DNA of 64,000 bases from Lunularia cruciata (GCA_948567375.1 OX419760.1:21824001-21888000); one strand, 5' to 3'; positions 32,363 through 43,918 are shown, numbered from the stretch's first letter. Notes: generated by a model not told the origin, from the letters alone. Made by a program: numbers and translations.

Positions 32363-32931
32363 ATGTACCTCGCGGCCTTACTGGCTCAATAAGGAAGCAG
32401 CAAAGCAAGGGAAGGAAGAAGAATAATGCGCAAAGATCTCGAAAGGCAACCTCACAATTGATTGTTGTGAATGGAATGCTAGAAGGTAATCAAGTGAGAG
32501 TATTAATAGATCCGGGAGCAATAGAGAATTTCATGTCTCACTTTGTTGCAATAAGATTAGGAATGTATCTAGAGAGAGATGGAAGTGAAGAAGTAGAGTT
32601 ACCAAATGGGCAAACAAAGAGGATTGAATCATTACCTAGACGGGTAACCCTCTCTGTAGGAGAATATCAAGAAGCAATTGAGTGGCGAGTGATACAATTA
32701 GCTCGTTATGATGCAATTTTAGACATGCCATGGATGGAGCAATACAACCCTATGGTGGATTGGAGGAAGAAAGTAGTGAGAACCCACCAATGGTCAATCA
32801 TTGGGGTTAAAGAAAAATCACACAGGCAAAAACTGCCTCTATATGTTGTAGGGACGGCAACTGTCTGTAAGATTGATAGATGTTTTATGGGTCTAATAAG
32901 AGAAGTCCAAAGTGCACAACTTGATGGATAA
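32353..32931 (+). CDS. C protease region
   Basis: One 192-codon frame overlaps the end of gag. LIVVNGMLEGNQVRVLIDPG holds the active-site Asp (DPG where DTG/DSG is usual). The frame ends MGLIREVQSAQLDG-TAA. A TAA and 15 bases separate it from the RT frame, which starts with [16 protein letters not shown] in the same phase (mod 3), so pol is split by a stop. Confidence 0.75.
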   Translation: MPVNVPRGLTGSIRKQQSKGRKKNNAQRSRKATSQLIVVNGMLEGNQVRVLIDPGAIENFMSHFVAIRLGMYLERDGSEEVELPNGQTKRIESLPRRVTLSVGEYQEAIEWRVIQLARYDAILDMPWMEQYNPMVDWRKKVVRTHQWSIIGVKEKSHRQKLPLYVVGTATVCKIDRCFMGLIREVQSAQLDG

Positions 32932-32943
32932 ATTCCTGAGAAA

Positions 32944-33729
32944 TTGAAGGATGTGGTAGATGAGTTTCAAGATGTCTTTCCCAATGATCTACCCTTAGGT
33001 TTACCACCAAAAAGGCGAGTAGATCACAAAATTGAGATACTTCTGGGGAAGACGCCTCCTTGTATGGCCCCATATCGCCTATCACCTCATGAGTTGGAGG
33101 AGTGTAAGACTCAAATTGAGGAAATGTTGCAGAAAGGGTTCATCCAACCTAGCGTATCACCATATGGAGCCCCTGTCTTGTTTGTGAAGAAGAAGGATGG
33201 TACAATGCGCATGTGCATTGACTATCGGGGTCTCAATCAGCAAATAGTGAAGAACAAATACCCCTTACCTTGCATGGATGACATGTTTGATCAACTCTAT
33301 GGAGCGAGATACTTCACCAAACTGGACTTGCGGAGCGGTTACAATCAAATCCAAATTGCAGAGGAGGATGTGTACAAAACTGCCTTTCAAACTAGGTATG
33401 GCCACTTTGAGTATCTTGTGATGTCTTTTGGCCTCACCAATGCACCTTCCACTTTCATGAGTCTAATGAATGACATATTTTGTCCATACTTGGATAAGTT
33501 TGTTATTTTCTTCTTGGATGATATCTTAATATACAATAGCACGATGACAGAACACAAGCAACATCTACGAGAGGTCCTCCAGATTCTAAGACAGAATCAG
33601 TTGTACGCCAAAATCTCAAAGTGTGAGTTTGGTAAGTGTGAAGTAGACTACTTGGGGCATAGAGTAAGTGTAGAGGGCATTCAAGTATTGACAAATAAAA
33701 TAGAGGTCATTCAAAAATGGAGTGCTTAG
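32944..33729 (+). CDS. C reverse transcriptase
   Basis: A 261-codon frame with all main RT motifs: [34 protein letters not shown] (motif A Asp), [17 protein letters not shown] (motif B), [12 protein letters not shown] (catalytic LDD) and [11 protein letters not shown]. The LDD in place of YVDD/FLDD is within family variation. It stops with TAG at 33727-33729, just before RNase H. Known function: copying element RNA into DNA in virus-like particles. Confidence 0.88.
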   Translation: MKDVVDEFQDVFPNDLPLGLPPKRRVDHKIEILLGKTPPCMAPYRLSPHELEECKTQIEEMLQKGFIQPSVSPYGAPVLFVKKKDGTMRMCIDYRGLNQQIVKNKYPLPCMDDMFDQLYGARYFTKLDLRSGYNQIQIAEEDVYKTAFQTRYGHFEYLVMSFGLTNAPSTFMSLMNDIFCPYLDKFVIFFLDDILIYNSTMTEHKQHLREVLQILRQNQLYAKISKCEFGKCEVDYLGHRVSVEGIQVLTNKIEVIQKWSA

Positions 33730-34500
33730 AAGATCAGACTCAACTTAAGAGCTTCTTGGAGTTGATGGGATTCTATCGTAGATTTGTCAAGGACTTCTCC
33801 AAGGTTGCACAGCCTTTAACGGCACTACTTGGCAAGGGGAAGAAGTGGACATGGTGAACTGCACAAGAGTTGGCCTTTCAAGAATTGAAGGCCACCTTGC
33901 TACATGCATCAATCTTGAAGTGGTATGACCCAAAACGTCCAATCAAGTTGGCTACAGATGCATCAGGCGTAGCAATAGGAGCAGTCTTACAACAAGAGTG
34001 GCATGACGGATGACATCTAATTGCATATTTCTCTCGAAAGTTGTTATCGATAGAGCGCAACTACCTCACCACAGAACAAGAAGAGATGGCCATCGTTCTA
34101 GCAACCAAGCATTGGAAGCACTACCTGGGCGAGAAGGCATTTGTAGTAGAGACAGACCACAAACCTCTAGTCTATCTCGAGACGTAGAAGGATCTATCTC
34201 GTCACCAAATCCGGTGGGCAGAGTGGCGACAACGCTTCAACATGATAGTCACCTACGTGGAAGGTAAGAAGCAACTTGCAGATGCATTCACCCGCATGCC
34301 AATGGCCTACAACTTGGTGGCAGAGGTTAAGATTAACCCTGAATTCTGGCAAGAGATTCTGGCTGCTACAAAAACTGATCCATAGATTGTAGAAGCACAA
34401 TCATCCAAAGGTGTCACTAGCACCCAAGGACTCACCTTTTGGGATGGTTGATTATGGATCCCAAATGTCCCAAAATTATGCACCACCATTCTAGCAGAAT
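33730..34500 (+). pseudogene. C RNase H (broken)
   Basis: The translation shifts between frames but shows the family pattern: TQLKSFLELMGFYRRFVKDF (connection), KLATDASGVAIGAVL with the DAS motif, and FSRKLLSIERNYLTTEQE then HWKHYLGEKAFV. HTNSC-type linker sequences lead to integrase. In-frame stops lie at 33858, 34012, 34187 and 34384 or close to these. Confidence 0.75.
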
Positions 34501-34532
34501 GTCATGATTCGGCCATTGTAGCTCATGTTGGA

Positions 34533-35294
34533 GTGGACAAGACCTTGGATGCAGTCAAGCACCATTACTATTGGCCCAAGATGAGCAACAATGTGATGGA
34601 CTATGTGCCTAGCTGCCTACTTTGTCAACAGAAAAAAGCTTCTAATCAAGCTCCTGTAGGGCTCCTTCAACCTCTCCACACTCCTACCCAACGTTGGGAA
34701 CAAGTGAGTATGGATCTCATCTATGAATTACCCAAGACCACCTTAGGGTTTGACTCCATTGTGGTCTTTGTGGACCGGCTCAGTAAAATGATTCATGTAC
34801 GCCCTACCACCAAGGAGATGACCACTCCACAACTAGCTCAATTATACTTAGATGTAGTCTTTGCTCACCATGGCTTGTCTAGAGTACTCATCACTAATAG
34901 AGGCACCCAATTCACCAGTTTGTTTTGGCGAACACTCTTTGGTTTCTTCAAAACCAAGTTGGCCATGTCCACAGCTTACCACCCACAAATAGATGGCCAA
35001 ACAGAGCGGGCTAAATGCACAATTGAAGACATGTTACGTGGCTTCACCTTAGAAGAGCAAGAGAGGTGGGACACACTACTCCCGTTGGTGGAATTCGCTT
35101 ACAACAATTCAATGAATGCATCCACCCAGGTTACTCCGTTCTTCCTCATGTATGGTGAGCATCCCTTCACACCTTCTAGCTTGATGAAGATCCGTCCAGT
35201 GGCTACCAAGGTCAATGCAGTCAACACATTTGTTTCTAGAATCCAACACGGTGTGGAGAGCGCCAAGCACAGATTACAGATTGCACAAAATTGA
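34533..35294 (+). pseudogene. C integrase (catalytic Asp to Asn)
   Basis: A 253-codon frame. HHYYWPKM...CLLCQQKKA is the zinc-binding end; VSMDLIYELPKTTLGFDSIV has the first Asp; VLITNRGTQFTSLFW has Asn where B has Asp; TAYHPQIDGQTERAKCTIED has the Glu. The Asn replaces the second residue of the DDE triad, so catalysis should be lost. It ends LQIAQN-TGA; the C-terminal part follows in the next entry. Confidence 0.88.
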
Positions 35295-35786
35295 CAGAAG
35301 CAATATGCTGATGCACACCGTCAGCACATGGAGTTCAATGTTGGGGATCAAGTGTAGCTATCGACAACCAACCTCACATTAGTTGGACCTCGTAAGCTCA
35401 GACCTCGTTTTATTGGGCCTTTCTTGATTCTTCGTCGCATCGGCGCTGTGGCCTTTTACCTTGAGCTACCACCACACATGAAGATCCATCCAGTGTTCCA
35501 TGTCTTCCTACTATGCAAATATGCTCCTCGATCAGGCCAGGGTCATTCCACACCATACATTCAACCTTGTCTGACACTCATTGATGGCACAAAGGAATAT
35601 GAAGTGGAGTGGATTCTCCAAAAATGCGTGCGTGGTACTTGCCATCCATGGGTGGACTATCTAGTACAATGGAAAGGTTACCCCCTCTATGAAGCAACTT
35701 GGGAGCATGCTGCCAATTTGGCACCTGCACCGGTGTTGGTGCAAGCATTTGAGCAACAATTGCACAACGAGGACATTGTGTCTTAA
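35295..35786 (+). CDS. C integrase C-terminus and chromodomain
   Basis: After the TGA and a further stop at 35356-35358 the frame opens with the GPY/F-type region (IGPFLILRRIGAVAFYLELP). HPVFHVFLLCKY and EYEVEWILQKCVRGTCHPWV follow, then DYLVQWKGYPLYEATWE. The last part is a clear chromodomain (aromatic residues Y..W..W). It ends EQQLHNEDIVS-TAA 13 bp before the 3' LTR, beside the polypurine run. Confidence 0.85.
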
Positions 35787-35799
35787 AAGGAAGGAGGTC

Positions 35800-36527
35800 T
35801 GTAATACCAAGAGCTAGCCATATGATTTAGATGTGAAATTCGGTTTGGTAACATCTAGAATGATGTTATACATGATGGTCAAAATAGATAAGATAGAAGT
35901 ATCACCAAAAGAGTACTTCTACAAATAGAGCAGAAACCAAAATAGACTTGAGAACCTTAGAACCAATAGCTAGACATATGATTTTAAGGTGAGGATTGGT
36001 TTGGTAACATCTGGAAGGATGTTTCACATGATCGACTAAACAGATCAGAAAGAGGTATCACCAAAAGGGGACTTCTACTAATAGAGTAGGAACCAAAATA
36101 TGCCTGAAATCTTTGAAGGCAATTTCGGAGGCCTAAATGGATGAATTAGGCCTTGATTCCCCTCCCCCCCAACAAAGTAAAGGCTGGCCTTCCCTCCTCC
36201 CCTGCTTTGTCTCATCGAGAGCTTTCCAACGGTACCTTACTCACATGATTCTGAGATTCCTACAAGAAGATTCCCTAAAAGATTCCCTCCGGTCAAAGCT
36301 TGTTTGACCAACCAGATAGGACCTAGACCAGACATGTCACCCATCCAAGTAAGTAATCCAAGGGTGGAGCTTGTTGACATGCCACCTATCTGTGTCTCTA
36401 ATCCTATGGTAGAGCTTCCTTGGAGGATATCCTCTTTGTCTATATAATAAAGAGAAGGTGCTCCTTTGGGGCATCGATTGTTTGAGTGTGCAATCTGTGT
36501 TTTCTCTCTTGTCCTCGGAGTATTACA
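35800..36527 (+). repeat. C 3' LTR (728 bp)
   Basis: Preceded by the polypurine tract AAAAGGAAGGAGGTC (35785-35799). It runs from TGTAATACCAAGAGC to CGGAGTATTACA and is followed by CCAA and B's gag. Confidence 0.95.
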
Positions 36528-37525
36528 CCAAGGGCCTCTAGGGAAACAAGTGCAATAGTTGGTAGATATGTGCCCAATACGGCCACAATTGTAACAACGG
36601 TGTTGTTCTCCTCGAGTTCCTTCTTCTCGTGGGACTCCATCTCTTTTTCTTCTACCCGTCCACGCTCCCCTTGAAGCGGTCATGCTCCTCGATCTCAAAA
36701 TCAAAGGTTACCCAATTCCATCGGTACTAGTCCACCCATGTGTGGCATTTCTGCCCAATAATGTTGAGGTGGAACTTCTCCTTCACCTCCACCCAATGCT
36801 CTTGCTTTTCTTTGTGCACAAGCAATGGTTTCAAATATCGTGCAAGGATTTTGCACCATGACTTTTTGGTAAATCCGCTCCTTTAACCCTTGTTTGAAAT
36901 TTTTGAGAGCCTCTGTTGGACTCATGTCGGTTATTGCAACTTGTAGATCCAAAAATGCCTCCACATACTCTTGTACGTTATTCTTCTATCTTAGTCCCCA
37001 TAGTCGGGTTCAAGCCATCTGCACAGAATCCACCGATTGGAGATTCTTCAACAATCCTTCTTGCATTGCTGTCCACATGACCTCCCTTCTTTCTACCAAC
37101 ATGGATCGTTCCCAAGCATCATACCATGTGAGGGCTTTATCGGTCAAGTACCCACATGCAAACATGCCAGCAGCATGCTCCATGATCTATGTTGAGAACA
37201 ATCAGAAATATTGATTCATTCTCAAGATCCAATGTTCCACTACTCCCATCATACGTTGCCTCTTGTAAGGCTCAATGTTGTAGGTCTTCTTCATCCAGAG
37301 TAGCAATGTGGCTTCATCGTTGATAGGGTTTGTAGGCACAAATGCCTTTCCAAGTACTTCCGTTGCAGGTACTAGGTTTTGAGAAGGCTATTCTTCTTGC
37401 ATGGCTTGATCATTCCCGAGGATTTGCACTTGACTTTGTAACGTCTCCTTGGTCATCTTAATCTCTCAAAATTCATTCAATATCCATTGCATTCCTTGCA
37501 CCAACTCTTGCAATTGTGGATCCAT
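36528..37525 (-). pseudogene. B gag
   Basis: The gag start (ATG at 37525) is homologous to MDPQLQELVQGM. The core at 37220-37010 with LTDKALTWYDAWERSMLVER is retained, unlike in C. Downstream AFLDLQVAITDMSPTEALK lies in frame 36964-36701, and RCYNCGRIGHISTNYC, a nearly complete zinc knuckle, lies near 36590. Stops and a frame change break it. The knuckle runs up to the C insertion point; the coding resumes at 30166 downward. Confidence 0.8.
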
Positions 37526-37569
37526 GGTTCCTACAACACTCAATTGCTAATGTCTACTTCAATACATAG

Positions 37570-37755
37570 TCAATCTCTAGAAGGCGCACTAACTATCAGA
37601 ACTACCATTGGGATCTCAGAAGCTATCACTTGTTGATAATACTCCTTGCCAAAATTCCTTACCACAAAATCTCTAAATATCACTTTAAGTCTCACTACAT
37701 AACAGATTTCTACTTGAGTGTTGAAAGGGAGAGGATTTGGGACCTTCACATCCAT
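37570..37755 (-). CDS. B upstream ORF, second half
   Basis: 61 codons beginning MDVKVPNPLPFNTQVEICYV and containing FRDFVVRNFGKEYYQQVIA. It is the +1-frame continuation of the first half (37760-37981), with the same junction as C. Confidence 0.5.
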   Translation of the reverse strand: MDVKVPNPLPFNTQVEICYVVRLKVIFRDFVVRNFGKEYYQQVIASEIPMVVLIVSAPSRD

Positions 37756-37759
37756 ATTA

Positions 37760-37981
37760 TCATAATAGAATGTAGATTGTCAAATCCCACTCTCTGTTAT
37801 ATATCACCATAGGTAAAATCAACGGGTTTGGTGAGTTCATTACCCTATCCATGAATTTTGCGCCAAAGTGATAAACTAGCAATACCCTCATTTGCTCATG
37901 CTGGATGAACATAACCGTGATGTGGAATGGATTCAAGAATGGAAAGCTAGGTGCGGGAAATTTTCCTCCCGGTGCATCCAT
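37760..37981 (-). CDS. B upstream ORF, first half
   Basis: 73 codons beginning MDAPGGKFPAPSFPF and ending REWDLTIYILL-TGA. It has the same length as in E1 and C and is the least damaged coding region of B. Confidence 0.5.
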   Translation of the reverse strand: MDAPGGKFPAPSFPFLNPFHITVMFIQHEQMRVLLVYHFGAKFMDRVMNSPNPLILPMVIYNREWDLTIYILL

Positions 37982-38120
37982 CCCGTCTGCTCTTTAAAAT
38001 CCTTCCTAAGTCTAACAATTACTCTATGTTCTCCACCTCAAATAACTCAATTTAGTAGTTCGTGCTCTTCCAAGAGGGGTGATCCACTCTCTTGGACTAA
38101 GACACTCACTTTGATACCAT

Positions 38121-38866
38121 TGTAATATTCCGATGACAAGAGAAGAGAGGAAACACCAATTACACACTCAACATTCGGTGCCCCAAAGGAGCACTTTCTC
38201 TTTATTAGAAAAGAAAATCTCAAAAGAAAAGAAAATCTCCTCCAAGGAAGCTCCACCATAGGATTAGGCACACAGATAGATGACATGTCATCAAGCTCCA
38301 CCCTTGGATTACTTACTTGGATGGGTGACATGTCGGTCTAGGTCCTATCTGGTTGGTCAAACAAGCTTTGACCAGAGGGAATCTTTTAGGGAATCTTCCT
38401 ATAGGAGTCTCATAATCACATGAGTAAGGTACCATTGGAAAGCTCTCGACGAGAAAAATCAGGGGGGTGGGAAGGCCAGCCTTTCCTTTGTTGGGGGGTG
38501 GCACATTTTTGAGGCCTAATTCATCCGTTTAGGCCTCCAAAATTGCCTTCAAGATTTTAGGCATATTTTGGTTCCTACTTTATTAGTAGAAGTCCCCTTT
38601 TGTTCTGATACATCTTTCTGATCTTTTTAGTCCATCATGTGTAACATCCTTCTAGATGTTACCAAACCAATTCTTACCTTTAAATCATATGTCTAGCTAT
38701 TGGTTCTAAGGTTCTCAAGTCTATTTCGGTTTCTGCTCTATTAGTAGAAGTACTCTTTTGGTGATACTTCTATCTGATCTATTTTGACCATCATGTATAA
38801 CATCATTCTAGATGTTACCAAACCAAATTTCACATCTAGATCATATGGCTAGTTTGTGGTATTACA
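38121..38866 (-). repeat. B 5' LTR (746 bp)
   Basis: On the minus strand it runs from TGTAATACCACAAAC to GGAATATTACA, followed by the primer site TGGTATCAAAGTGA (38106-38119). The outer flank CCTAA (38867) pairs with 25981-25985. Confidence 0.93.
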
Positions 38867-40429
38867 CCTAACGTATCACCATATGAGACTCTTATCTTGT
38901 TTGTAAAGAAAAAGGACAATACAATGCACATGTGCATTGAATATTGAAGCCCAAATCACCAAAAAATGAAGAACAAATATCCCATACCCCGCATGGATGA
39001 CATGTTCAATCAAATCAATGGAGCAACAACTTCACCAAACTTGACTTGCAGAGTAGTTACAACCAAATCCGGATTGCGGAGGAAGATGTCCACAAAATTG
39101 CCTTCAAATTTGGCCTCACAAATGCACCGACCACTTTCATGACTTTGATGAATGACATAATTCATCCATACTTGGATTAATCTATTATCATTTTCTTAGA
39201 TGACATCTTTGTCTACAATAGGACAATGATGGAAAACAAGCAACATCTACAAGGTCTTCCAAATTCTACGACAAAATCATTTGTATGCCAAATCTCAAAG
39301 TGCAAGTCTAGCAAGTTTGAAATAGACTAATTGAGACCAAGAGTAAATGAAAAAGGTATCCAAGTGTTAACAAATAAAATAGAAGTCATTTAGAAATGGA
39401 GCGCTCTAGAAGATCAAACTCAACTCAAGAGTTTCTTGGGATTGATGTGGTTTTATCATCAATTTGTCAAAGATTTCTCCAAGATTGCACAAAATTTAAT
39501 GACACTACTTGGCAAGAGAAAGAAGTGGATGTGAGGAACCACACAAGAATTGACCTTTCAAGATTTGAAAGATGCATCACTACATGCATCAATCTTGAAA
39601 TGATACGACACAAAATATCCAATCAAGTTGGTCATAAATGCATCAAGTATACCAATAGGAGCAATCCTATAACAAGAGTGGTATGATAGATGGCACCCAA
39701 TTGCATATTACTCTCAAAAACTATTACCGATAGAATGCAACTATCACACCACCAAATGAGAATAGTTGGCCATTGTCCTTGCAACCCTACATTGGAAGCA
39801 CTATCTTGGAAAAAAAGCATTTGTACTGGAGACAAACCACAAACCTCTAGTCTACCTCGAGACATAAAGAGATCTATCTTTTCAATAGATTTGGTGGGCA
39901 GAGTGGGGACAAAGGTTCAACATGACAATCACATATGTGGAAGGCAAGAAGCAACTTGCAGATACATTTACCCAAATGCTTATGGCAAAAAATCTAGTGG
40001 TAGAGGTCAAAATGAACCCTAAATTTTGGCCAAGGATTCTTATTGCTACAAAAGTTGAATCGCATATTGTAGGAGTTTTGAATGATTGTATGCTCAATCA
40101 TTCAAAGGCATCATGAGTACCCAAGGGCTTTCTTTTTGTGATGGCAAATTATGGATCCCAAATGACACGAACATCAAAACCACTATCCTAGCAGAATGTC
40201 ATGATTCCGCCATTGCAGATCACATTGGAGTGGACAAGACCTTTGATGCAACCAAACACCACTACTATTGGCCCAAGATGAGCAACAATGTGATGGAGTG
40301 CATTCAAAATTGTCTACTCTATCAACAAAATAAGGCTTCTAATCAAAACCTCTACAAGACTCCTTCAACCCCTTCCTACTCCTACACAACATTTGGAATA
40401 AGTAAGCATAGATATGGTTTGCAAATTGC
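38867..40429 (+). pseudogene. A reverse transcriptase (rest), RNase H and integrase N-terminus
   Basis: The RT resumes at PNVSPYETLILFVKKKDN-type sequence and carries [12 protein letters not shown] and IIFLDDIFVYN, with frame breaks in between (39000-39330). RNase H remnants with KLVINASSIPIGAIL and HWKHYLGKKAFV lie at 39560-39850. The integrase zinc end (HHYYWPKMSNNVMECIQNC) is near 40255-40320. D interrupts after IC/KLL-type sequence at 40429. Confidence 0.75.
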
Positions 40430-41165
40430 TGTTATACTCCAAAGACAAGAGAGAAAACACAAATTTCACACTCAAGCATCCAATGCCCCAAAGGAGCACC
40501 TTCTCTTTATTATATAGACAAAGAGGATCTCCTCCGAGGAAGCTCCACCATAGGATTAGGCACATAGATAGGTGACATGTCAACAAGCTTCACCCTTGGA
40601 TTACTTACTTGGATAGGTGACATGTCGGTCCTGATCCTATCTGGTTGGTCAAACAAGCTTTGACTAAAGGGAATCTTTTAGAGAATATTCTTGTAAGAAT
40701 CTCATAATCACATGGGTGAGGTACCATTGGAAAGCTCTTGACAAAGAAAAGCAAGGAGGAGGGAAGTCCACCCTTTCTTCTAATTGGGAGATATGTCTAT
40801 GCACATTTTCAAGGCCTAATTCATCCATTTGGGCCTACAAAATTTACTTCAAAGATTTCAGGCCTATTTTGGTTCATACTCTATTAATAAAAGTCCCCTT
40901 TTGGTGATACCTCTTTCTAATCTATTAAATCCATCATGTGTAACATCCTCCCATATGTTACCAAGCCAATTCTCACCTTTAAATCATATATCTAGCTATT
41001 GGTTCTAAGGTTTTCAAGTCTATTTTAGTTTCTGCACTATTAGTAGAAAGTACTCTTTTGGTGATACTTCTATCTGATCTATTTTTCAATCATGTATAAC
41101 ATCATTCCAAATATTACCAGACCAAATTTCATATCAAGATCATATGGCTAGCTCTTGGTATTATA
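40430..41165 (-). repeat. D: solo LTR in A (736 bp)
   Basis: On the minus strand it reads from TATAATACCAAGAGC to GGAGTATAACA. A perfect target duplication ATTGC lies at 40425-40429 and 41166-41170, with no internal region. It has the two-module U3 of the long subfamily. Confidence 0.93.
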
Positions 41166-42251
41166 ATTGCCCAAGACAACCTCAAGGTTTGACTCCATTA
41201 TAGTCTTTATTAACCAACTTGGCAAAATGATTCATGTGTGTCCTACCACCAAGGATATGATTGCTCTACAATTAGCTCAATTGTATTTAGATGTTTTCTT
41301 CTCTCACCATGGCTTGCCTCAAATGCTCATCATTAATAGAGGTACTCAATTCACCAACTTGTAGAACACTTTTTGGTTTCTTCAAAACCAAATTTGCCAT
41401 GTCCATAGCTTATCATCCATAAATTGATGGAAAAATAGAGTGGGATAATGACACTATTGAAGACATGCTCCAGGGCTTCACTCTAGAGGAGCAAGAATGG
41501 TAGGACACCTTACTCTCATTGGTGGAATTTGAAGACAACAATTTAGTGAATGCATCCACACAAGCCACACCATTCTTCCTCATGTATGAAGAACATCCTT
41601 TCACACTTGTGAGCTTGGTGATGATCAGTTTAGTGGATACCAAGGTGGATTTCATCAACAATTTTGTTTCCGGAATCCAACAAGGAGTGAAGACCGCCAA
41701 ACACAGGTTGCAATTGCCCAAAATTGATAGAAACAATATGCAGATGCACATTGTTGGCACATGGAGTTTGATGTCGTGGATCAAGTCTAGCTATTAACAA
41801 CCAACCTCATGTTAGTTGGCCCTTGCAAGTTTAGACCTTGTTTTATTGAACCTTTTCCCATCCTTTATCAAATTGGTGTAGTGGCTTATCACTTCAAGCT
41901 ACCGCCACACATGAAGTTCCATCCAATATTTCATGTTTCCGTACTACACTGCTATTCATCTTGATTGCCCCACTTCTCTTCCATACAAGAATTTTGACCT
42001 TGTCCAATCCTCATTGAGGACATGGAGGAATATGAAATCAAACATATTCTCCTCAATATGTGGTACTTGCCATCCATGTGTGGAATATCTTGTACATTGG
42101 AAAGTGTACCTTCTATATGATGCAACATAGCAACCAACTTGACCAATACACCAATGTTAGTTGAATCTTTTGAGCAAGAGCTTCACAACATCCTTCTTGT
42201 GAAGTTGTTGCTCACAACAAGGATGTTTCCAACTCAAAAGGGGGTGAGATC
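41166..42251 (+). pseudogene. A integrase core, C-terminus and chromodomain (broken)
   Basis: LPKTTSRFDSIIVFINQL, then MLIINRGTQF (second catalytic Asp is Asn here too), a degraded DGQTE site near 41430, GPCKFRPCFIEPFPILYQIG-type sequence and a chromodomain remnant with CGTCHPCVEYLVHWKVY at 42060-42110. A polypurine run ACTCAAAAGGGGGTGAGATC precedes the LTR. Confidence 0.75.
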
Positions 42252-42839
42252 TATAATACCAATAGCTAGAAATATTATCTAGAGGTGCAAATTGGCTTGG
42301 TAACATCTAGAAGGATGTTTTATATGATGAAATAAGTAGGTTAGATAAAGGTATCACCAAAAGAGTACTTCTACTAATAGGGCTGAAGCCAAAAATAGAC
42401 TAAACTTTAGAGCCATTTTTGAAGGCCTAAACAAATGAATTGGACCTTAAAAGTACAAAAGATTTCTTCCCCTTGGTGAACCTTGATTTCTCCCCCCTAT
42501 TTTATCTCATTGAGAGCTTTCCAATGGTACTTCACCAACATAATCTAAGCTTCTTATAAGAAGATTCTCTAAAACTTCCCTCCAGTCAAACCTATTTGAC
42601 CAACTAGATAGGACAAGGACCAACATGTCACCCATCTAGGCAACTAGTCTAAGGGTGGTGCTTGCTTACATGTCACTAATCCATGTATATAATCCAAGGG
42701 TGGAGCTTCCTTTGAGAGGATCCTCTTTGCTATATAATAAAGTCAAGGTGCTCCTTTGGGGCATCAGAGTATTGAGTGTGAAGCTTTGAGTTTTTGCTCT
42801 TATATTTCTCTTAAGGTCTCCTACCCTTGGAAGATTACA
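42252..42839 (+). repeat. A 3' LTR (588 bp, one-module U3)
   Basis: It begins TATAATACCAATAGC (first G changed) and ends GAAGATTACA. It aligns with 22937-23528 with many differences. Confidence 0.9.
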
Positions 42840-43882
42840 CATGACTCACCAAGATAGATGGATATTTTGATGAGTTTAAAGGTTTTATGGTTATACTATA
42901 TAGTACTTTTACCTCATTAGGTTTATTTATTTGAGATATATTATTTGTGGACGGAGTAGCTCTTCCTTAGTGCAAGAACCATCCTCATGAGCTATACATC
43001 CATACACTTTATTATTTCAGCTTCTTGTCTCTCCTCTAGATAGATTTAGGGCTTCCATGGCTCCAACCATTAGAGTTTTAAAGGAGGAATGAACGAGCGG
43101 TAGATTTAGGGAGAGCATTTAGTGAGCCTCCAATGCATGCTTGGGAGAAGAGATGGATGTGGTGCTCTAGTCCTTTTTTTATTAGACCTTTTTTATATTG
43201 GAGGTTACATGATGTACTCAAGAGATATGCACACTAAACCTTAAGCATGGCCTTTAGTGCCTTGATATTTTTATTCACCTTTTCCTCTTGCATATAATTT
43301 TATATATTGGGCATACAAACTTGCAATATTGATGGACACTACTTATGTTAACATGTTTAAAGCTTTGTAATATTCTAATTAACACAAAAATGGAGAGTGT
43401 ATAGTATATTTTCATATACACGCTTGGTTCAACCCACAGAAACCACCACAAGTTTACATGTTTTTTGCAGTCTACACGGGTTGAACCAAACAAAGTGTTT
43501 GGCTCTATGCAATTAAGTATTTGGATATGGATAGTGGCACTTCCACAATGACAAGATTTAAACAGTTGTCAAACTTGAGTGTAAGAGTGTTGTGTGCTTT
43601 GGTAGTTTGTAGTTTGGTAGCTTTGAGTTCTCATATTCAATCTCTTCTAATGTAGCTCTATTATCATGATTTGTTATGGGTGAATTCTAGAGAGAATTCT
43701 ACAACTATCATAATCTGTTATGGGCAAATTATACAGCTTGATGATTCACACGGAAACATTGAATTGATCATTACCAAACAAAGAATAAATGTGCATTATA
43801 TTGGATACCCGCAACAACTTGGTAAAATTTATATATAACATAAGTTTACATTTTTACATTATAAGTTTACATTATAAGTTTA
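42840..43882. other. AT-rich spacer, nothing recognised
   Basis: Old AT-rich sequence after element A. A direct repeat around TGTTATGGG(T/C) lies at 43672 and 43718, with the palindrome GAATTCTAGAGAGAATTC between. No gene is supported. Confidence 0.4.
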
Positions 43883-43917
43883 CAAGAGTGTGAGAGTTTA
43901 GAACTCTCACACTCTTG
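43883..43917. repeat. Perfect 16-bp inverted repeat with a 3-nt loop
   Basis: CAAGAGTGTGAGAGTT, TAG, AACTCTCACACTCTTG. The arms pair without mismatch. Just before it ATAAGTTTACATT is repeated. It could be the end of a DNA element or part of the 3' region of the minus-strand gene that starts next to it. No terminator function is claimed. Confidence 0.85.
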
Positions 43918-43918
43918 C

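Larger units (their letters stand above)
30167..36527 (+). mobile_element. C: youngest Ty3/gypsy chromovirus, inserted in B
   Basis: C is complete from LTR to LTR, with flanks CCAA (30163-30166) and CCAA (36528-36531), a 4-bp target duplication. The two halves of B's gag meet at exactly this point. Its LTRs differ at about 15 positions in the first ~300 aligned bases (counted by eye), fewer than in A. The order is LTR, upstream coding segment, gag, protease, RT, RNase H, integrase, chromodomain, polypurine run, LTR. It is nevertheless defective: gag core deleted, primer site degraded, integrase Asp to Asn, several stops. Confidence 0.95.
25986..38866 (-). mobile_element. B: Ty3/gypsy chromovirus inserted in A and hosting C
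   Basis: Element B is 25986-30166 plus 36528-38866. CCTAA flanks it on both sides (25981-25985 and 38867-38871), a perfect 5-bp target duplication, so its ends are exact. On the minus strand the order is 5' LTR, primer site, upstream ORF, gag, protease, RT, RNase H, integrase, chromodomain, 3' LTR. C interrupts it just after the gag zinc knuckle. Its integrase core keeps the aspartates that C has lost, although other frames are broken. Confidence 0.95.
22937..42839 (+). mobile_element. A: old Ty3/gypsy chromovirus hosting B and D
   Basis: Element A consists of 22937-25985, 38867-40429 and 41166-42839. Removing B and D leaves ~590-bp LTRs and ~5.1 kb of internal sequence, the same layout as C. 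The pieces join in the middle of reverse transcriptase (at B) and between the integrase zinc region and DDE core (at D). All reading frames are broken. Its LTRs differ from each other more than those of C. No clear target duplication is visible at its own ends (TGGCA left, CATGA right). Confidence 0.9.
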
